From contig OY741265.1 of NCBI GenBank assembly GCA_963514095.1, positions 28,788,790 through 28,852,789 on the forward strand: a stretch of DNA of 64,000 nucleotides, read 5' to 3'. Each line of letters begins with the position of its first letter. Position 1 is the stretch's first letter. The notes beneath the pieces were generated by a model. It ran no database searches and was not told where the DNA came from. It saw only the letters and a program-made list of their open reading frames with translations. Position numbers and translations under genes: made by a program. Of the stretch, positions 44,756 to 56,912 are shown one piece after another. Source of the stretch: Eutrigla gurnardus. Its lineage: Eukaryota > Chordata > Actinopteri > Perciformes > Triglidae.

Positions 44756-45352
44756 AAACGTGTGTGTGTGTGTTTGTGTGTGTCCCATGAGAGGGCCTTG
44801 TACACCCGGCAGGCTTGTGGTCCCACTGAGAGCTCCAGACCTGAACCACCTCCAAGGTTAGTGTTCCACATCTCCATCGCACAAACACACACCTCTTTCA
44901 ATTTCATGGACTGCTGCATTGTGATAATCACAAAATCCACAAAAAAATTCTAAGTTAGCTGTAAGTACGGGTGCAATAATTCATGTACAACCTGCCTGCT
45001 GTCCGTGCATACATTGACACATGATGTGTCAATGACACAGACGAAAATAAGCGAAACTAAAGGCAACCAGAGAGTTTTTATTTAAAAAGGAAGAACTATA
45101 GAAATTAGTTTTCAGCAGTCGCTTAAAACAAACCACAGATTCAGCAGATCTGACGGCTGTTCCAGAGTTTAGGACCTACAGCTGCAAAAAAGCACTGATT
45201 TAAAAATGGAACAGGGAAAATTGGTAAAAAGGCCTTGATGGTCAGAGTAGCTTTGCTATCCATGCAGGAGCCAGGATCATGCAGGGCCATGGAGGTAATT
45301 AGTACAATTCTTTGTTTTACTGGAAGTCAGTGAACGGAGTCAAAAACCTAAT
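44756..45352. other. Short (GT)n and non-coding DNA
   Basis: (GT)n at about 44760-44782; otherwise nothing recognised up to the TTAA element. Confidence 0.45.
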
Positions 45353-46127
45353 TTAAAGATGGAGTCTACGATTTTTCACTTGAGCCAAACTTGATCCAAT
45401 AGTAGCCATCTGGTCCACATGGCTACTATTGGTAAATGTTCCGATCCAATCCTCGCTCACTCTCCTGCTCCTGCTCACGTCTCGTCCTGACTCACTTCCG
45501 CGTTTGAAACTACGAGCGGACAAGACGCTTGTTGCCCTGAGCAGTTCAGGTATAGAGCAGGGCTCTCACGTGATTTTGGCTGAGGCTGCGGCGTCAGCGA
45601 GGAGGACGAGGGGGGATTGTGGCGAGCAGTTTGGGATCGGGGACGTTCTGCAGTCAGGGTGAGAGAGAAATCTGACCGGCACCCGCTGCATTTACATCGA
45701 TAATGTGTCATCATTCGTGGCCGTAATAAACACTATTACTGCTTTGTACATGTGGAAGTCCCGGACACACCGGGAAACTAAACGGTGTCCTGCCTGAGTT
45801 CATAGCGGAGGGAATGTTCCCATTCATTGTCTATGTAAGAAGCTGGCGCGGAGCGACGAGTTTCCAGAGACGGTGCCGCTACCCGCAAGCTCTTGATAAT
45901 CTTTTAAACTGACTGTTGACGATCTAAAATAAAGACAGATTCAGCAACTGAATAGCTTATTTCTCGCCTAAAATGTTTTCAGAAACACATTTCGCTGAAC
46001 TATTGTCGTAAAATAAGAGGGAGGTGGGAGGCTGCGAGGGGAGAACAATAGAGCTCGGAGGAGCACAGAGTGGAGGGGTGTGTGTGTGTGTGGGGGGGGG
46101 GGTTCAAATCGTAGAATACAGCTTTAA
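45353..46127. mobile_element. 767-bp TTAA-flanked non-autonomous element
   Basis: TTAA at 45353-45356 and 46124-46127 enclose 45357-46123. The ends are inverted: AGATGGAGTCTACGATTT on the left and the complement of AAATCGTAGAATACAGCT on the right. It has no transposase and contains (GT)n-(G)n near its right end (46079-46102). Confidence 0.8.
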
Positions 46128-46140
46128 GGGAGGAAACCCC

Positions 46141-46800
46141 ACAATATGAAACTAACTCAAATAATTTGCCTTGAAACTTCCCCGGTTGATTAATTACATT
46201 GAGGCATTCATTTATTACTAGATTTTTGAAAGTGTTTAAATAATGATGCATTATCTTATTAAATATGTGTCAATTTCCAGAACAGAAATCTGAACAACAC
46301 CAGGCTCAACATTATTGCTAAAAGTATTTTGTGTTTTATTGGATTCAAAGGTTTTTACAGAGGGTATTTGGGGTATCTTATTTTCTCATAAATCAGAAAA
46401 TACTGTCAAAAGCCATTTAACAAAATATGTTTTCTTCATGTTTTTAGTAGTAAAATGTTGTTTAAATCAGGCTATGAATGATATATGAACAAAACCCTCT
46501 GTAGAAACCTTGAGAATACAGAAAGTAACGAAAGTCTAAAGTTTGGTGGATGTAAGAGCTGCTGAAGTGGAGATTTCTCGAGTCGGAGAAAAGACTAATT
46601 TAGAGAGAATGGCCTTTGTGAGATATTGATTGTAAATAAATAAATAAATAAGTTGTATATATCTCCATGAACTTCCACAGTTGATAATACACACACAATC
46701 ATTTTTAATCCTTTGAAATGTTGAAATATACAAATGAGGCATTATATAATGGTAATCTTTGGTGAATTTACGGGAAATCTACAGACAAAAATAAAGCGCT
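46141..46800 (+). repeat. Dispersed repeat family D, copies 2 and 3
   Basis: 46170-46285 has GAAACTTCCCCGGTTGATTAATTA and GTGTCAATTTCC; 46655-46795 has ATGAACTTCCACAGTTGATAA, AAATGAGGCATTATATAATGG and GGGAAATCTACAGA. Confidence 0.55.
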
Positions 46801-48239
46801 GCAGGAATGAGTCCTAAAAGTGAGTCCGTATGTTTCCTCGCCTAAAAGTCGGTTTCTGAATGTGTTTTTGGTTAGATGCCTAAAAAAAGTCTGTGTTTTA
46901 CACAGGCTGAAGACATTTTAACGTTTTTTTCTACAATATAAAATCTGTCAGTAAATACCACCTGGTGACGTTTGAAGCTTTTACGTGTCTTTAAAAAAGA
47001 TATTTGACAAACAAGTGGCTACATGAAACGACAAAACGTCATCACTAGAACATTAGTTCGCCTAGCGGAGACGTGAAGTCATGTAACCGTGGCGTATTCG
47101 TTTAGCCTAATGTGTGCCTGTACTTCTAAAGATTGTATTTACCCATAAAACATCACTGAAATGGTGTTGATTTGTGATTATTTTGCTGATCAATATATCA
47201 TATCATAAAATTAAGATTATTTTCTACATTAATCCAAAAGCCAATGAAAAAAAAAGAAAAAGTGTACGTATGAAGCCAGTGACCTTCATCTCTCTTCTCA
47301 CACAACCTATGTCACCAACACAGCGGTTTTTGTCTTGCTAGCTAGCTAGTTAACTTATCTACGTTCCATCAGAATCTTACGTTATTTTTGCTGATTGATA
47401 CCAAATCAATCATAGCTTCAGAGAGAGATTGCACTTACCACACTTTTGGGTGAAAAGTATCAAGAATTACTTTTTTTCTGACAAAATTTTTTTGTCTAAA
47501 TTGATAAAAAAAAATAAAACATAACATCCTATGAATAAAAAATTCAAACAGGATCAATATCTCTCAAATATTACATTTTTTTTTTTTTTAAATCAGGTCC
47601 CCTGGGGAACATGATGTAATTTAGCCTCACTATAGGCAAAGTGTAGTAAAATAAAACCTGAATGTGTATTTTGGATGTTTTATTGTCTGAAAGAAGACGT
47701 GTTATGAAAGGAAAATAGGCCAAAATCATAAAATTGACCCTAGCATGAAAAACATTGTTTCTGTTTGTCGTGTCTTGTATCTGGATACAATCACACACAG
47801 TATTTGTGTTGGTGTTGATGGGCTGCTAAATCACAGATGGGGCTCTCAGCTGTAGCAGGCTGGTCACTGTTAAACTGTGAAATCAAATTCTGCACTAAAT
47901 CAAATTCTGTTGGATGTGAGGCCATGCAAACTGCAAGTCAGCAGGAAATAACGCCACATTCCCATCCATCCCGGACGGTCTAGAGAAGAACGATTCCCAC
48001 GTTAATGATGCATGACATCAAGATGGTCATGTGGTAAAACACCAGGGCAGTAAAAGTTTCAAATTATAATTCTTACACTCCACATCGTTTTGTTGAATTT
48101 CTTTTCCTTTTAATGAAACGCAGCAGATTAGCAGTTGCATAGTCTGACATTAATCCCATCACACGCACCCGTCTACCCTGAAACCTTTGGATCCGTGTTT
48201 TTTTTAACTGCTTCTCCCTCCAAACCTCTTTTGCTGCTT
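46801..48239. other. Non-coding DNA with scraps of family D
   Basis: 47640-47760 (ATGAAAGGAAAATAGGCCAAAAT, AAATTGACC) again resembles family D. Poly-A and poly-T runs at 47245-47260 and 47577-47590. No gene. Confidence 0.4.
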
Positions 48240-48450
48240 TTTTTTATTGCTATCAGATCTGACTTGGCAGAGCTGACCGGCATTTTAACTTTTTTAGTAA
48301 ATGCACTCGTGGTTTTCCTTGACAGATGTTAGGGAGGAATTTTATCATGTGGCCGCGCCAAAAGCCGCTATAAAAGAAAAACAGAGCCGTTTTATCTGGC
48401 ACGCCTTCCGTGACACCTACGTTCACAGCTGTGTATGTCTTTCCCAGCAT
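48240..48450. promoter_or_regulatory. Candidate conserved non-coding block
   Basis: Non-repetitive sequence holding TTTTATCATGTGG, GCCGCTATAAAAG and a GC-balanced core. It stands out from AT-rich surroundings. Function unproven. Confidence 0.18.
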
Positions 48451-49249
48451 GCATGTGGGTGTGTTTCTGTGTGTGCAAATGGGTTTTCATTTGCATATTA
48501 TCTGTGAACGTCTACGTGCATTTCCTTTTTTCATAGTGGTGCGATTGTAAGTGGGGTTTGTCCGTGTGTGTTTGCAATTGGATGGGGTGGATTTTGAAAG
48601 CACACAGACCAGGTTACAGTCTAAATGCACAGCTCAGAAGGGGGGTGTTTTTCCTTCTGAGTTCAACATCTCCGAGCCTTGGCAGAGGAGCAGCTGAGTA
48701 CCTTTTTAGGTCCATTTTAATCTCCAGCTTTTTATCATGAGTTAGTGCCGCCGCCGTGCTGCTGCCGCCGCTTTGCCCTCTTCCTCCACTCAGAAAAAAA
48801 GCCACAGTTTCTGTTCTGCTGTGAAAACATAGCTCTGTTTTCAGCGTGAACCCCGGCCTGGAAAGCATTTGATCGAGGGGTACATGTTTCGTGTTAAGAT
48901 ACAGTAGGTCCATTCACTTCTGTTCGCTGGCCGAGTGTAAGAGCAGAAGCACAATCACAGTTTCACCTTTTGAGGAAGAGACTTGTTTCCATGGCCGCAT
49001 CTTGATTCTTTTTCCTCGTGTTTCTGGTTTCAGTTTCACCTCCGGCAAGCAGACGTTGGATTTCTCTTTTCATCCCAGCAACACATTTAACAAACAAAGA
49101 CTTGTTAATCGCTTTAAACATATTCTGCATTCTTACCCAGAATCTGGAGGCAACAGCACAAGATTTTGGAAGCGTTGTGGGTTCTGTTTGTAGAATTCAG
49201 AATTCAATTGGCCTCTTTCCTGATCATCCAGTTCTGAAAGCTGAACCCA
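48451..49249. other. Non-coding DNA, no recognised feature
   Basis: Short frames only (100 codons or fewer), without recognisable domains. Confidence 0.45.
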
Positions 49250-49535
49250 AAGCTGAAGTGCCTTAAACTGGCATTCTCTCTGCTGGCCATCAGGGGGTGA
49301 CTCCTCTCTGATTGTATAGACGTCTATGAGAAAAAGGTCCTACTTCTCTCTTGATGTATTATCTCAGAAAACATTGTAAACATGAGTTTATGTCTCAATC
49401 TCCAGTTTCAAGTCTTCTTCAATCCAGCATGATGTTCATTTAGTAAATTATGGTCCATTTAGAGTCCAACAGACCAGAAATCAGGGGATGCTTTAGGGGG
49501 CAGGGCTTACCTGCTGATTGACAGGTCGCGACCAT
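49250..49535 (+). repeat. Dispersed repeat family C, copy 2
   Basis: Contains AGGGGGTGACTCCTCTCTGATTG, AAACATTGTAAACATGAGTTTA, AGCATGATGTTCATTTAGTAAA and GGTCCATTTAGAGTCCAACAGACC. Most similar to the reversed copy at 53460-53720. Confidence 0.85.
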
Positions 49536-50589
49536 GCTACCAATGCACTAAAATGACTTTAACACTGAGCTGTAAAGTTGACCTTGAATTATGAAACTAA
49601 CTTTGTGAACAGCTTCACACCAGAATCCAGATGGATCCAGATCAATGTAAATCAATAGGAATATGAACGGTTGTGTGTAATATAAGCGTAATATTTATTT
49701 TTATCAGCCATGTAAACAATTTAGTAGGAAAAATCTTTTTCTGAATAAGATTTTAAAAATGTAACATTTAGTGCATGTAAACATAGTCCATGATTGCAAC
49801 ATTGAATCTTATTTTCTTTCTTTCCTGTCTTTTTTTTTACATTCTTAATTTGACCAGATAAAACTCCCCAAAGACAAGAGATGCAGAATTTTCTGCTAGT
49901 TAAATTGCAGAACTTTAATTCACAATGATTTAAAAAATGTGCTTTATTTACTTCATAGTAAGCAAAGGATATGATGTTCTTTTTCCACACATTTTTTCAT
50001 GCCTTTATGAGCCAATAAACTGAACTTTAACCATAAACAGATAATTTCATTATGACTAGAGGGTAGGATGACTTTCTCTCCTCCACCTCTCTGTCTCCTC
50101 TCTCACCCTCTCATACATGCTTCCATGGCCACACACAGAGGCTGATAGATACTGGAGATGCACACACTCACTCACACAGTCTCGCTCACTGAACCATTAT
50201 CATTACCAGGTGTTGAAAAGAAGAGATATTATTGCTCATCAATCAGCACAACTCCCCTCGTATGTGCTTCCAGTTGCCAGAAGTCCAATAAAAAAAAAAA
50301 AAAAGATTAAGACGTAAAACAATTCGACCCCTGTGCGCTTCGGCTCAGTGTGGGCAAAACTAATTCCTCACTTTTCCAAAAATGTCAGGGACAAGATGGA
50401 TATAAGGAAATTATTTTAGCTAGACAAATAGCATGTTTTCATATTTGTTGTCACAGGTCATGGCAAAGTTTTAGTTTCAAAGTAAAGAGATGTAAGTGAA
50501 AGCCTACAAACTATATACATATATGTTGGGGTTACAGCATAGTATCATATCATGATGTAGCATTACAAAGTTTTAGTGACAAGGTAACC
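49536..50589. other. Non-coding DNA, no recognised feature
   Basis: AT-rich; a poly-A run at about 50289-50305. No gene. Confidence 0.45.
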
Positions 50590-50870
50590 AAATACAAGGT
50601 AAACCTTTTGATAACAATTGCTTCTTCAGTCCACTAGATGGGGCTGAGCTTTTTTTCTGGTGTGAACTATGGAAGCTATAATAAACAGTTCTGTTTGTCA
50701 GGTGCATGATGCAACATTTATGTTAGTTAAATCTGTTAGTCAATCTGTCCTCTTGTCCGATTTAGAAATAAAAATGTGACTGAAGTGAGATGAATCGAGT
50801 AAAAAGTTGATCTTATTCGATAAAACAGTCAATTGAGAGACAAAAAACATGTTATCGCAATATTCGCAGA
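50590..50870. repeat. Dispersed repeat family B, copy 2
   Basis: Matches 32680-32960 through AACCTTTTGATAACAATTGCTTC, TTCAGTCCACTAGATGGGGC and TGAAGTGAGATGAATCGAGTAAAAA. Confidence 0.7.
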
Positions 50871-50873
50871 ATA

Positions 50874-50876
<3 letters not shown>

Positions 50877-50922
<46 letters not shown>

Positions 50923-50971
50923 ATATATACCATATATACCATATATATATACCATATATATATATATATAA
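50877..50971. repeat. (TA)n microsatellite with CCATATATA units
   Basis: About 40 nt of pure (TA)n, then four ACCATATATA-type units, then (TA)n again. Confidence 0.95.
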
Positions 50972-52677
50972 AGGGGTTATTTTGTAAGGGTAGCAGCTAC
51001 AGTAAAGTAAAAGTAAAGCAATTTATTATTTTCCCATCTGTGCTTTGAGTTGCAAGTACACAGAACACGTTTACACCATCAGCCACATTTCCAGAAAAGA
51101 ACATGAAAAATGTCTGCACTTCAGAGTGTCAGTCGTTAAAAGTGAGCGTGTAACCTGAAGCAAGTACAGGAAATGACCGAGTTAAGGTAACCGTTTAAGG
51201 AGGACATGTCTGCTTGAGTCAAAAATGGTTCACAGTCGTCATGTTGGGATGGAAAAACTCAGATATGAACAGATAATGCGCATCCAAATATTTACAACCC
51301 CACTCAACGTTTGCAACAATCAGCTGTTTACAGTGGTTTCACGCCAAAATCCATGAAGGACAAACATCCATAAATCTGTTTAGAAATCATCGAGAAAATC
51401 TTCTATCTCTAGGTTGTTTCTCAGTAATCAGATTCACACGTTTTCTTCAGTAACAAAGGAATCCAGCTGATCAGTGTGATGCAGATTTGCCAGAATGCAA
51501 ACAAATGGGATTAAGAAAAACATGGAAGGCGTATAGTTTTCAGACATTAAGCAAGTCTGGCTCAGTCCAAATGTAATAAAGTTCTTAAGCTCAGTGATTA
51601 CAACAAATCAGTTTGTGAAAATTTTATGAAAAATTAAACAGCAACTTACAATGAGTAGCCAGTAATCAACTGTAAATGTACAGTCAAATCATTAGCAGTC
51701 TCCTTATTTTAAACCTGCCTATGATTAAATTAAACCTAATTAAGTGGTTTTGTTGCCTAAACCTGAAATCATATCCAATTAATTCACAGAGCACATTTAA
51801 AGATAGTTGAAGAAAGTGCGGTATGATCAAAAACAGCAAAGACACAAAAACAACACATTAAAAAAGAATCATAACTTCAAACCATAAAAAGCACAAAATA
51901 AAACAACAATGAAACATAAAACCATAAAAGCAACGTCATGAGACTGGAGCAATTCTCACGGACCGTTAAAAGCCAAAGAATAAAAATGTGTTTTAAGACG
52001 GGATTGAAAAACCGAAAGGGTCTAGAAATACACAAGACGTTGATGTTTTTATTGTTCCCTTTGGTTTCGTATACAAACAGATGCATGCTATGTCTATTTT
52101 TGATGAATAGCAGTGTCTTGTGATCTCATGTGGGACGTACCAAATGTTTGGCGGGACGCAGGAATAAAAACTAACTCTTCCACACACAGTATTTCCTCTG
52201 TGACACCTTTAGTGCTCTGCTCTTCCTGCTGCGGTGTCTCCGCGCTGCAGCGGCCAAACACGAGCTGTTAATCAATCAGCGAGCTGTAACTCACCGTTCA
52301 ATTCGGAAACGTGAGGAGCCAAACAGACATTTATTTACATGAAAATGTTACAGATAATTACATATGCCACTTCGCCGCCGTGTCTGTCTGTTACACTGTG
52401 TTGGGCAACGCTTGACTGGTCTATTTATCATAGTCAGCATATAGAGAGAAAGGAGCCCAGACTCCACCACATCCAAGTTTCACACACAAGCTGTTTTCAT
52501 TCAGGAAGTAAGCGTGTTGAGCCCCCTCCTCGAGGATGAGGGCAGAGAGAAAACATGGGTGGTACAAATTCTATAACAGTCTCCAGTCGCAGCGTTTGGC
52601 CGACGCTCTTCTCCATCAAGGCATTCCAGGAGAGACAGATAATTTGTCTATTTCCTCCTATTTGCATCCATACGGCT

Positions 52678-52680
<3 letters not shown>
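50972..52680. other. Non-coding DNA, no recognised feature
   Basis: The TTGTTGCCTAAACCT phrase of family A occurs at about 51740. The GC-richer stretch 52195-52320 is unremarkable. No gene seen. Confidence 0.4.
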
Positions 52681-52736
<56 letters not shown>

Positions 52737-52745
52737 GTGTGTGTG
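52681..52745. repeat. (CT)26-(GT)n microsatellite
   Basis: Pure (CT)n from 52681 to 52732 followed by short (GT)n. Confidence 0.97.
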
Positions 52746-53395
52746 AGAAATTGATATAATGGTGTGACGGTGTATGTGTGTATGTTGGATCACATGCTCA
52801 AAAGGCAGAAAGTGTGACTGTTACATGTTCAGGAGTAAATAATGTGAGAGCAGATTCACCTCTTCTGGGTTTGTGTGGGGGTGTGTATATTAATTACATT
52901 GTGGGGACATGCCAAAATACCCATAACATTAACCAGTGAAAGGACATTACACATAAATCCATACATTTTACGGAGAAGACTTAGTTGAATGTTAGGTTTA
53001 GGGTTAGGATTAGACTGGTATGGACAGATATGACAGATATGGTTAGGATTTTGGGTCAGAGTTAAAGAACAAATGTAAGCAAATAGCTGTCCCAATTTAG
53101 TGTCCATCCTATGGAGTCATCACAGCAACAAGGCTATCCCATGTTGAAGACTCCTTCAAATTCAGTAGAGAAATGGGTCCTTCTTTTCCTGATTCAGAAA
53201 ATCCATCAGCGTCTCTTTCTAATGCACTGGTAAGCGCAGTGACTCAAACGATGACGCTCCATATGGTCACAGTAAACATGTGGTTAATGTCATGGATCCA
53301 TCTGACTTCTGGTCTTAAGCTGTTAACAAAGTTAGCTTCATAATTCATGTAAACTTACAGCTAAGTCATTGTTAGTAGCTAACTGCATTGGAAGG
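52746..53395. other. Non-coding DNA, no recognised feature
   Basis: Includes a TTAGGTTTAGGGTTAGGATTAG stretch near 52993, a short telomere-like run. No gene. Confidence 0.4.
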
Positions 53396-53443
53396 GACGA
53401 TAGTGGCGATAGCAACGATAGTGGCGATAGCAACGATAGTGAG
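53396..53443. repeat. 18-bp tandem repeat GATAGTGGCGATAGCAAC, about 2.5 units
   Basis: Two exact units and a partial third. Confidence 0.9.
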
Positions 53444-53459
53444 GCCACGGTAGTGACCT

Positions 53460-53720
53460 GCTGCTCACAAAGTAGCCCCGCCTTAAAGCATCCCCTACTT
53501 TCTGGTCTGTTGGACTCTAAATGGACCATAATGTACTAAATGAACATCATGCTGGATTGAAGAAGACTTGAAACTGGAGATTGAGACCATAAACTCATGT
53601 TTACAATGTTTACTGAGATAACGAATCAAGAGAGAAGTACTTCTTTTTACAACCAGAGGAGTCACCTCCTGATGGCCAGCAGGAGGAATGCAAGGTGAAG
53701 GCACTTTAGCATTTACTTCA
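53460..53720 (-). repeat. Dispersed repeat family C, copy 3 (reverse)
   Basis: On the + strand it reads AGCATCCCCTACTTTCTGG, GGACTCTAAATGGACCATAA, AAACTCATGTTTACAATGTTT and GGAGTCACCTCCTGATGGCCAG, the reverse complement of 49250-49530. Confidence 0.85.
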
Positions 53721-54421
53721 CTTTTCAGAACTGGAGGTTGCCGCCTGGTCTCATGCAGACGCTAAATGCAATGTGCATTGTTATCACACGACAGGCGTTA
53801 CAAAGCGTTGATTCTTCTGACGAGTTGGGATTGAGAATGCTCTAGTATACTCGCCGTCATGTGACCGTCCTAATATTAGCTTCTTATTTCTGCTGATTTC
53901 AGCCAAGCTTCAAAAATCATAAAAGCTGTGTTCAATTGTGAAGATTATCTTGCTGAACAGAACACGTAAAAGTATCAGGAACTTTTGTTTACACAAAGAG
54001 CACACATGGAGCTTATTTTCTGCAGCAATCCAAAAGGCAATGGAAGACTCCCATTTACTTTGTGTCGAGGGAACCAGTGTGATGCTAACTTCCTGTTGGC
54101 CTCCAAAAATATGTCATCCCTGCAGCACTCTATACAGTCCTGCAGCCTGATAACAGTGAGATGTCAAACTACTTTATATCTGGGAAGTGGTGTTTTGTTT
54201 GTTTTCATGCATCTATTCAAGTTTGCGTATATACGAAGATATGTGCACAACGGTGTGTGTGATTGCATCGTCTGGCTCTTGTAAGTTTGTCCATGAATGT
54301 GGGAGAGAGGGCTATTTAAGCAGCATTACTCTGGTTGTGAGCTGCCAAGTACCTGTCGCCTCGACTTCGCCTTCCCTCTTTGTCTCCTCTTTCTCAATAT
54401 GGCCAGCACCTGCAACCATAG
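53721..54421. other. Non-coding DNA, no recognised feature
   Basis: No gene. Frames of up to 119-147 codons running into the adjacent (GA)n tract are artefacts of the repeat. Confidence 0.45.
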
Positions 54422-54422
54422 T

Positions 54423-54497
<75 letters not shown>
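54422..54497. repeat. (CA)n-(GA)30 microsatellite
   Basis: Short (CA)n followed by about 60 nt of pure (GA)n. Confidence 0.97.
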
Positions 54498-54498
<1 letters not shown>

Positions 54499-54629
54499 CT
54501 ACACCGGATGAGATGCACCCACATTTTGAGAGTCTCACTGTCTTAACTTGTCTCCACTCGGTCCGTGTGGTGTCTTTTCTTTCTGTCTTTACAGTATATA
54601 TTAATTTAATCACATTGACCTTTTTGGGT

Positions 54630-54723
54630 CAAACTCCACACAGAAGGAACCCGACCCAGAAAACAAACCCTGGACCCTCTCGCTGTGAGGAGACAGTGCT
54701 ACCCACTACACCATCGTGCAGCC
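54630..54723 (-). mobile_element. tRNA-derived SINE head, - strand
   Basis: The complement reads GGCTGCACGATGGTGTAGTGG, GTAGCACTGTCTCCTCACAGCG, AGAGGGTCCAGGGTTTG and GGTTCCTTCTGTGTGGAGTTTG. It is the same family as 42848-43042. Only the head is present, and it abuts the retrotransposon fragment. Confidence 0.75.
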
Positions 54724-55135
54724 TTTGCGTCAGCTCATGATTGGCAAATTAAGTTGGACCTGGAAACCCAACTCCAATTTCCCAAAGCCATTGTAGAGAC
54801 CACCCTCCGACCAGATATTGTGCTGGTCTCTGAAACATCGAAAACAAGCGCTCATGCTGGAGCTTACAGTGCCCTGGAAGGATTGAATAGAGGAGGCCTA
54901 CGAAAGGAAGAGGGAGAAGTAAGCAGAGCTGGTGGAGGAGTGCCGCAGACGAGGGTGGCATGCAAGGTGCTTGCCTATCGAAGTGGGAGGTAGGGGATTT
55001 GTGGGCAAGTCCTTGTGCAAAGCCTACAGCCTCCTGGGCATTACTGATGCATGTAAGAGAAAGGCCATCGGCAGAGCATCGGAGGAAGCGGAGAAAGCAT
55101 GTAGATGGCTGTGGGTCAGAAGGGACAAGCCGTAG
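54722..55135 (+). pseudogene. Broken C-terminal domain of a non-LTR retrotransposon ORF
   Basis: Codes in part for LRPDIVLVSE (about 54805-54834), then after a +1/-2 frame change LELTVPW (54857-54877), and then EECRRRGWHARC, GRGFVGKSL and EKACRWLWVRRDKP to the TAG at 55133-55135. The RPD...ELT pattern fits a PD-(D/E)XK restriction-like endonuclease domain of the kind at the C-terminus of some LINEs. A repeated fish family with this wording is known to me, but its clade is not certain. In-frame stops at 54884 and 54920 plus the frameshift show it is dead. The reverse transcriptase part is absent. The 3' flank to about 55318 is probably its 3' UTR. Confidence 0.7.
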
Positions 55136-55318
55136 GTGAATGCTTCTTGGACACAGGCCGGGAAGTGATCACTCCCGGTTGGGTTGCCTGGGCGAGGGTG
55201 TCTTAATTTGAAAGACCAAATACACCCCATGACCCCCCACAGGGGGTCCCCAGCCAGTTTGCACGCACATTGCTCCAGCCCAAATGGGCCTTGGCTCGAC
55301 TGCCTCTTGTACATATGT
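55136..55318 (+). mobile_element. Probable 3' UTR of the retrotransposon fragment
   Basis: Non-coding, GC-rich sequence (ACCCCCCACAGGGGGTCCCC at about 55232) between the retrotransposon stop codon and an abrupt change to AT-rich DNA near 55318. The end point is approximate. Confidence 0.4.
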
Positions 55319-56689
55319 CATCACGTCGTAATACGACACACGGATTGCTTTACGTTATCATGAGGCGCCCTTAAGTTTCCAAGAAGCACAGTCTCAGAGT
55401 CATAACAAAGGAGAACAACCCATGAACTTTACTGACTTGTGCTGATTTTGAGTCTTTTTGCTCAGATACAGCCCTCTAGCACTCTTGGAAGTGCTCGATT
55501 CTGCAAGGTGGCGATTTGCAGAGAAGGGAGAGAAAGAAGATTTTCGCAGAGGCAGCAGGAGGTGGGGGAGGCCTTCGGAAATGTACTTGCTGACTACAAT
55601 TCTCGTTCTTTAAAAAGGTAAGAACCAGACCAGTTGTTAAACCAAAAACCCTCGAATGAATCGAAGGGTGCATCATCGCCGTAGTTTGTTTATGCTCACG
55701 CATGTGTGTTTGATGAGCTATTTAGCTAATCTATATCTTATGAGATGGGTTACATTAACTGTTGTTTAGGATTCTGGGTTTATATTTAATTGTTAAAATG
55801 CTCATACATTTTTTTGTTAATCGGCTGTTTCAATTTGACCTGTCTGTGTAAAAAAAACTAGAGCAAATGAGAGTAAAGATGCATCTTTATTTTCATAATT
55901 ATTTCAATTTCTTTTTACTAGGTCTTTATTTTCCTAGTATTTTGACTTGTGTTCTTGCCTTCATTTCAAATTTACATAATTTCTCCTTTTGCTTCAGGAC
56001 CATGTGGATTTGGCAGAGATGTGGTGTGTGGTGGGAGCACGTCATCACCAACTGGATGGATTATAAGTGGCTTAAATTTCCGAATGATAAAGAGCACATT
56101 CCAACAGTTGGTGGATCCTTATCCACCACTGATCTGAAATAGGTGTGACCGACCGGACCGACCGGCTGTGGCCAGTGCGAACCAACCGGGCCTCTGTGAT
56201 GATCAGGTAAAGAAATGGAGTGTCTACCAGGCTGAAAGAGATGTTTGGATCGCTGGTGACCATCTGGTGTGTGGCTCATTGTCTTGAGCTGACCGCATTA
56301 GACAGCAGGAAATCTTTTCCAATTCTCACAGAACTGAAGCAAATTATCAGCCGAATCTACTAACACTACCATACTTCAGTTAAAGATAGCCGTGAGCTCA
56401 AGATGGGGCAGAAGCCCTCAACATACAGCTGGTCAAACCAGGGTACATCGATGGTATGAGCCATCCTTTTCCATTTGGAGAGCCACGCAAGTGACATGCA
56501 TGATAGGAAGCAAGTGACACCATGAAAGTGCAGGCCAGCCACTCTGTGAAAGGACTTAAGCAATTCAAGAGAGTCATTTTCATTCATCTTCTTCTTGACA
56601 TTCTCAGTGAAAGACTTTAGCCTTCTCTTTCACAGAGATAGGCTGACACTAAATATGGTGTCAGGTTGACTGCAGAAGACGTATCAGGC
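55319..56689. other. Non-coding DNA, no recognised feature
   Basis: Short palindromic CACGTCGTAATACGACAC near 55323 and GACCGACCGGACCGACCGG near 56147. No gene. Confidence 0.4.
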
Positions 56690-56912
56690 AACAAATTCCC
56701 AGTTAGGTCTAGGCAACAAAACTAACAGGTTTAGGCAACAAATAACAGTTAGGCCTAGGCAACAAAACTAAAAGTTAGGTTTAGGCAACAAAATCATCAG
56801 TTAGGTGAAGGCAACAACACTAACAGGAAAACAAAACTAATAGGAAACAAAACCAACAGCTAGGTTTAGGCAACAACACTAGCAGTCAGGTTAAGGAAAC
56901 ATAAAGAATGTT
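56690..56912. repeat. Degenerate tandem repeat of about 26 bp
   Basis: Eight to nine imperfect units of TTAGGTTTAGGCAACAAAACTAACAG with internal deletions. The unit contains the complement of the CCTAAACCTAA/GTTGCCTAAACC phrase of family A, so the array probably arose by amplification inside such a repeat. Confidence 0.85.

Noticed and set aside
52990..53015. Telomere-like TTAGGG run
   Set aside because: Only a few degenerate units (TTAGGTTTAGGGTTAGGATTAG) in ordinary sequence; not an interstitial telomere of note.
54187..54740. 119- and 147-codon frames through the (GA)n tract
   Set aside because: Length comes from the (GA)n dipeptide repeat (ER/RE) and flanking non-coding DNA.
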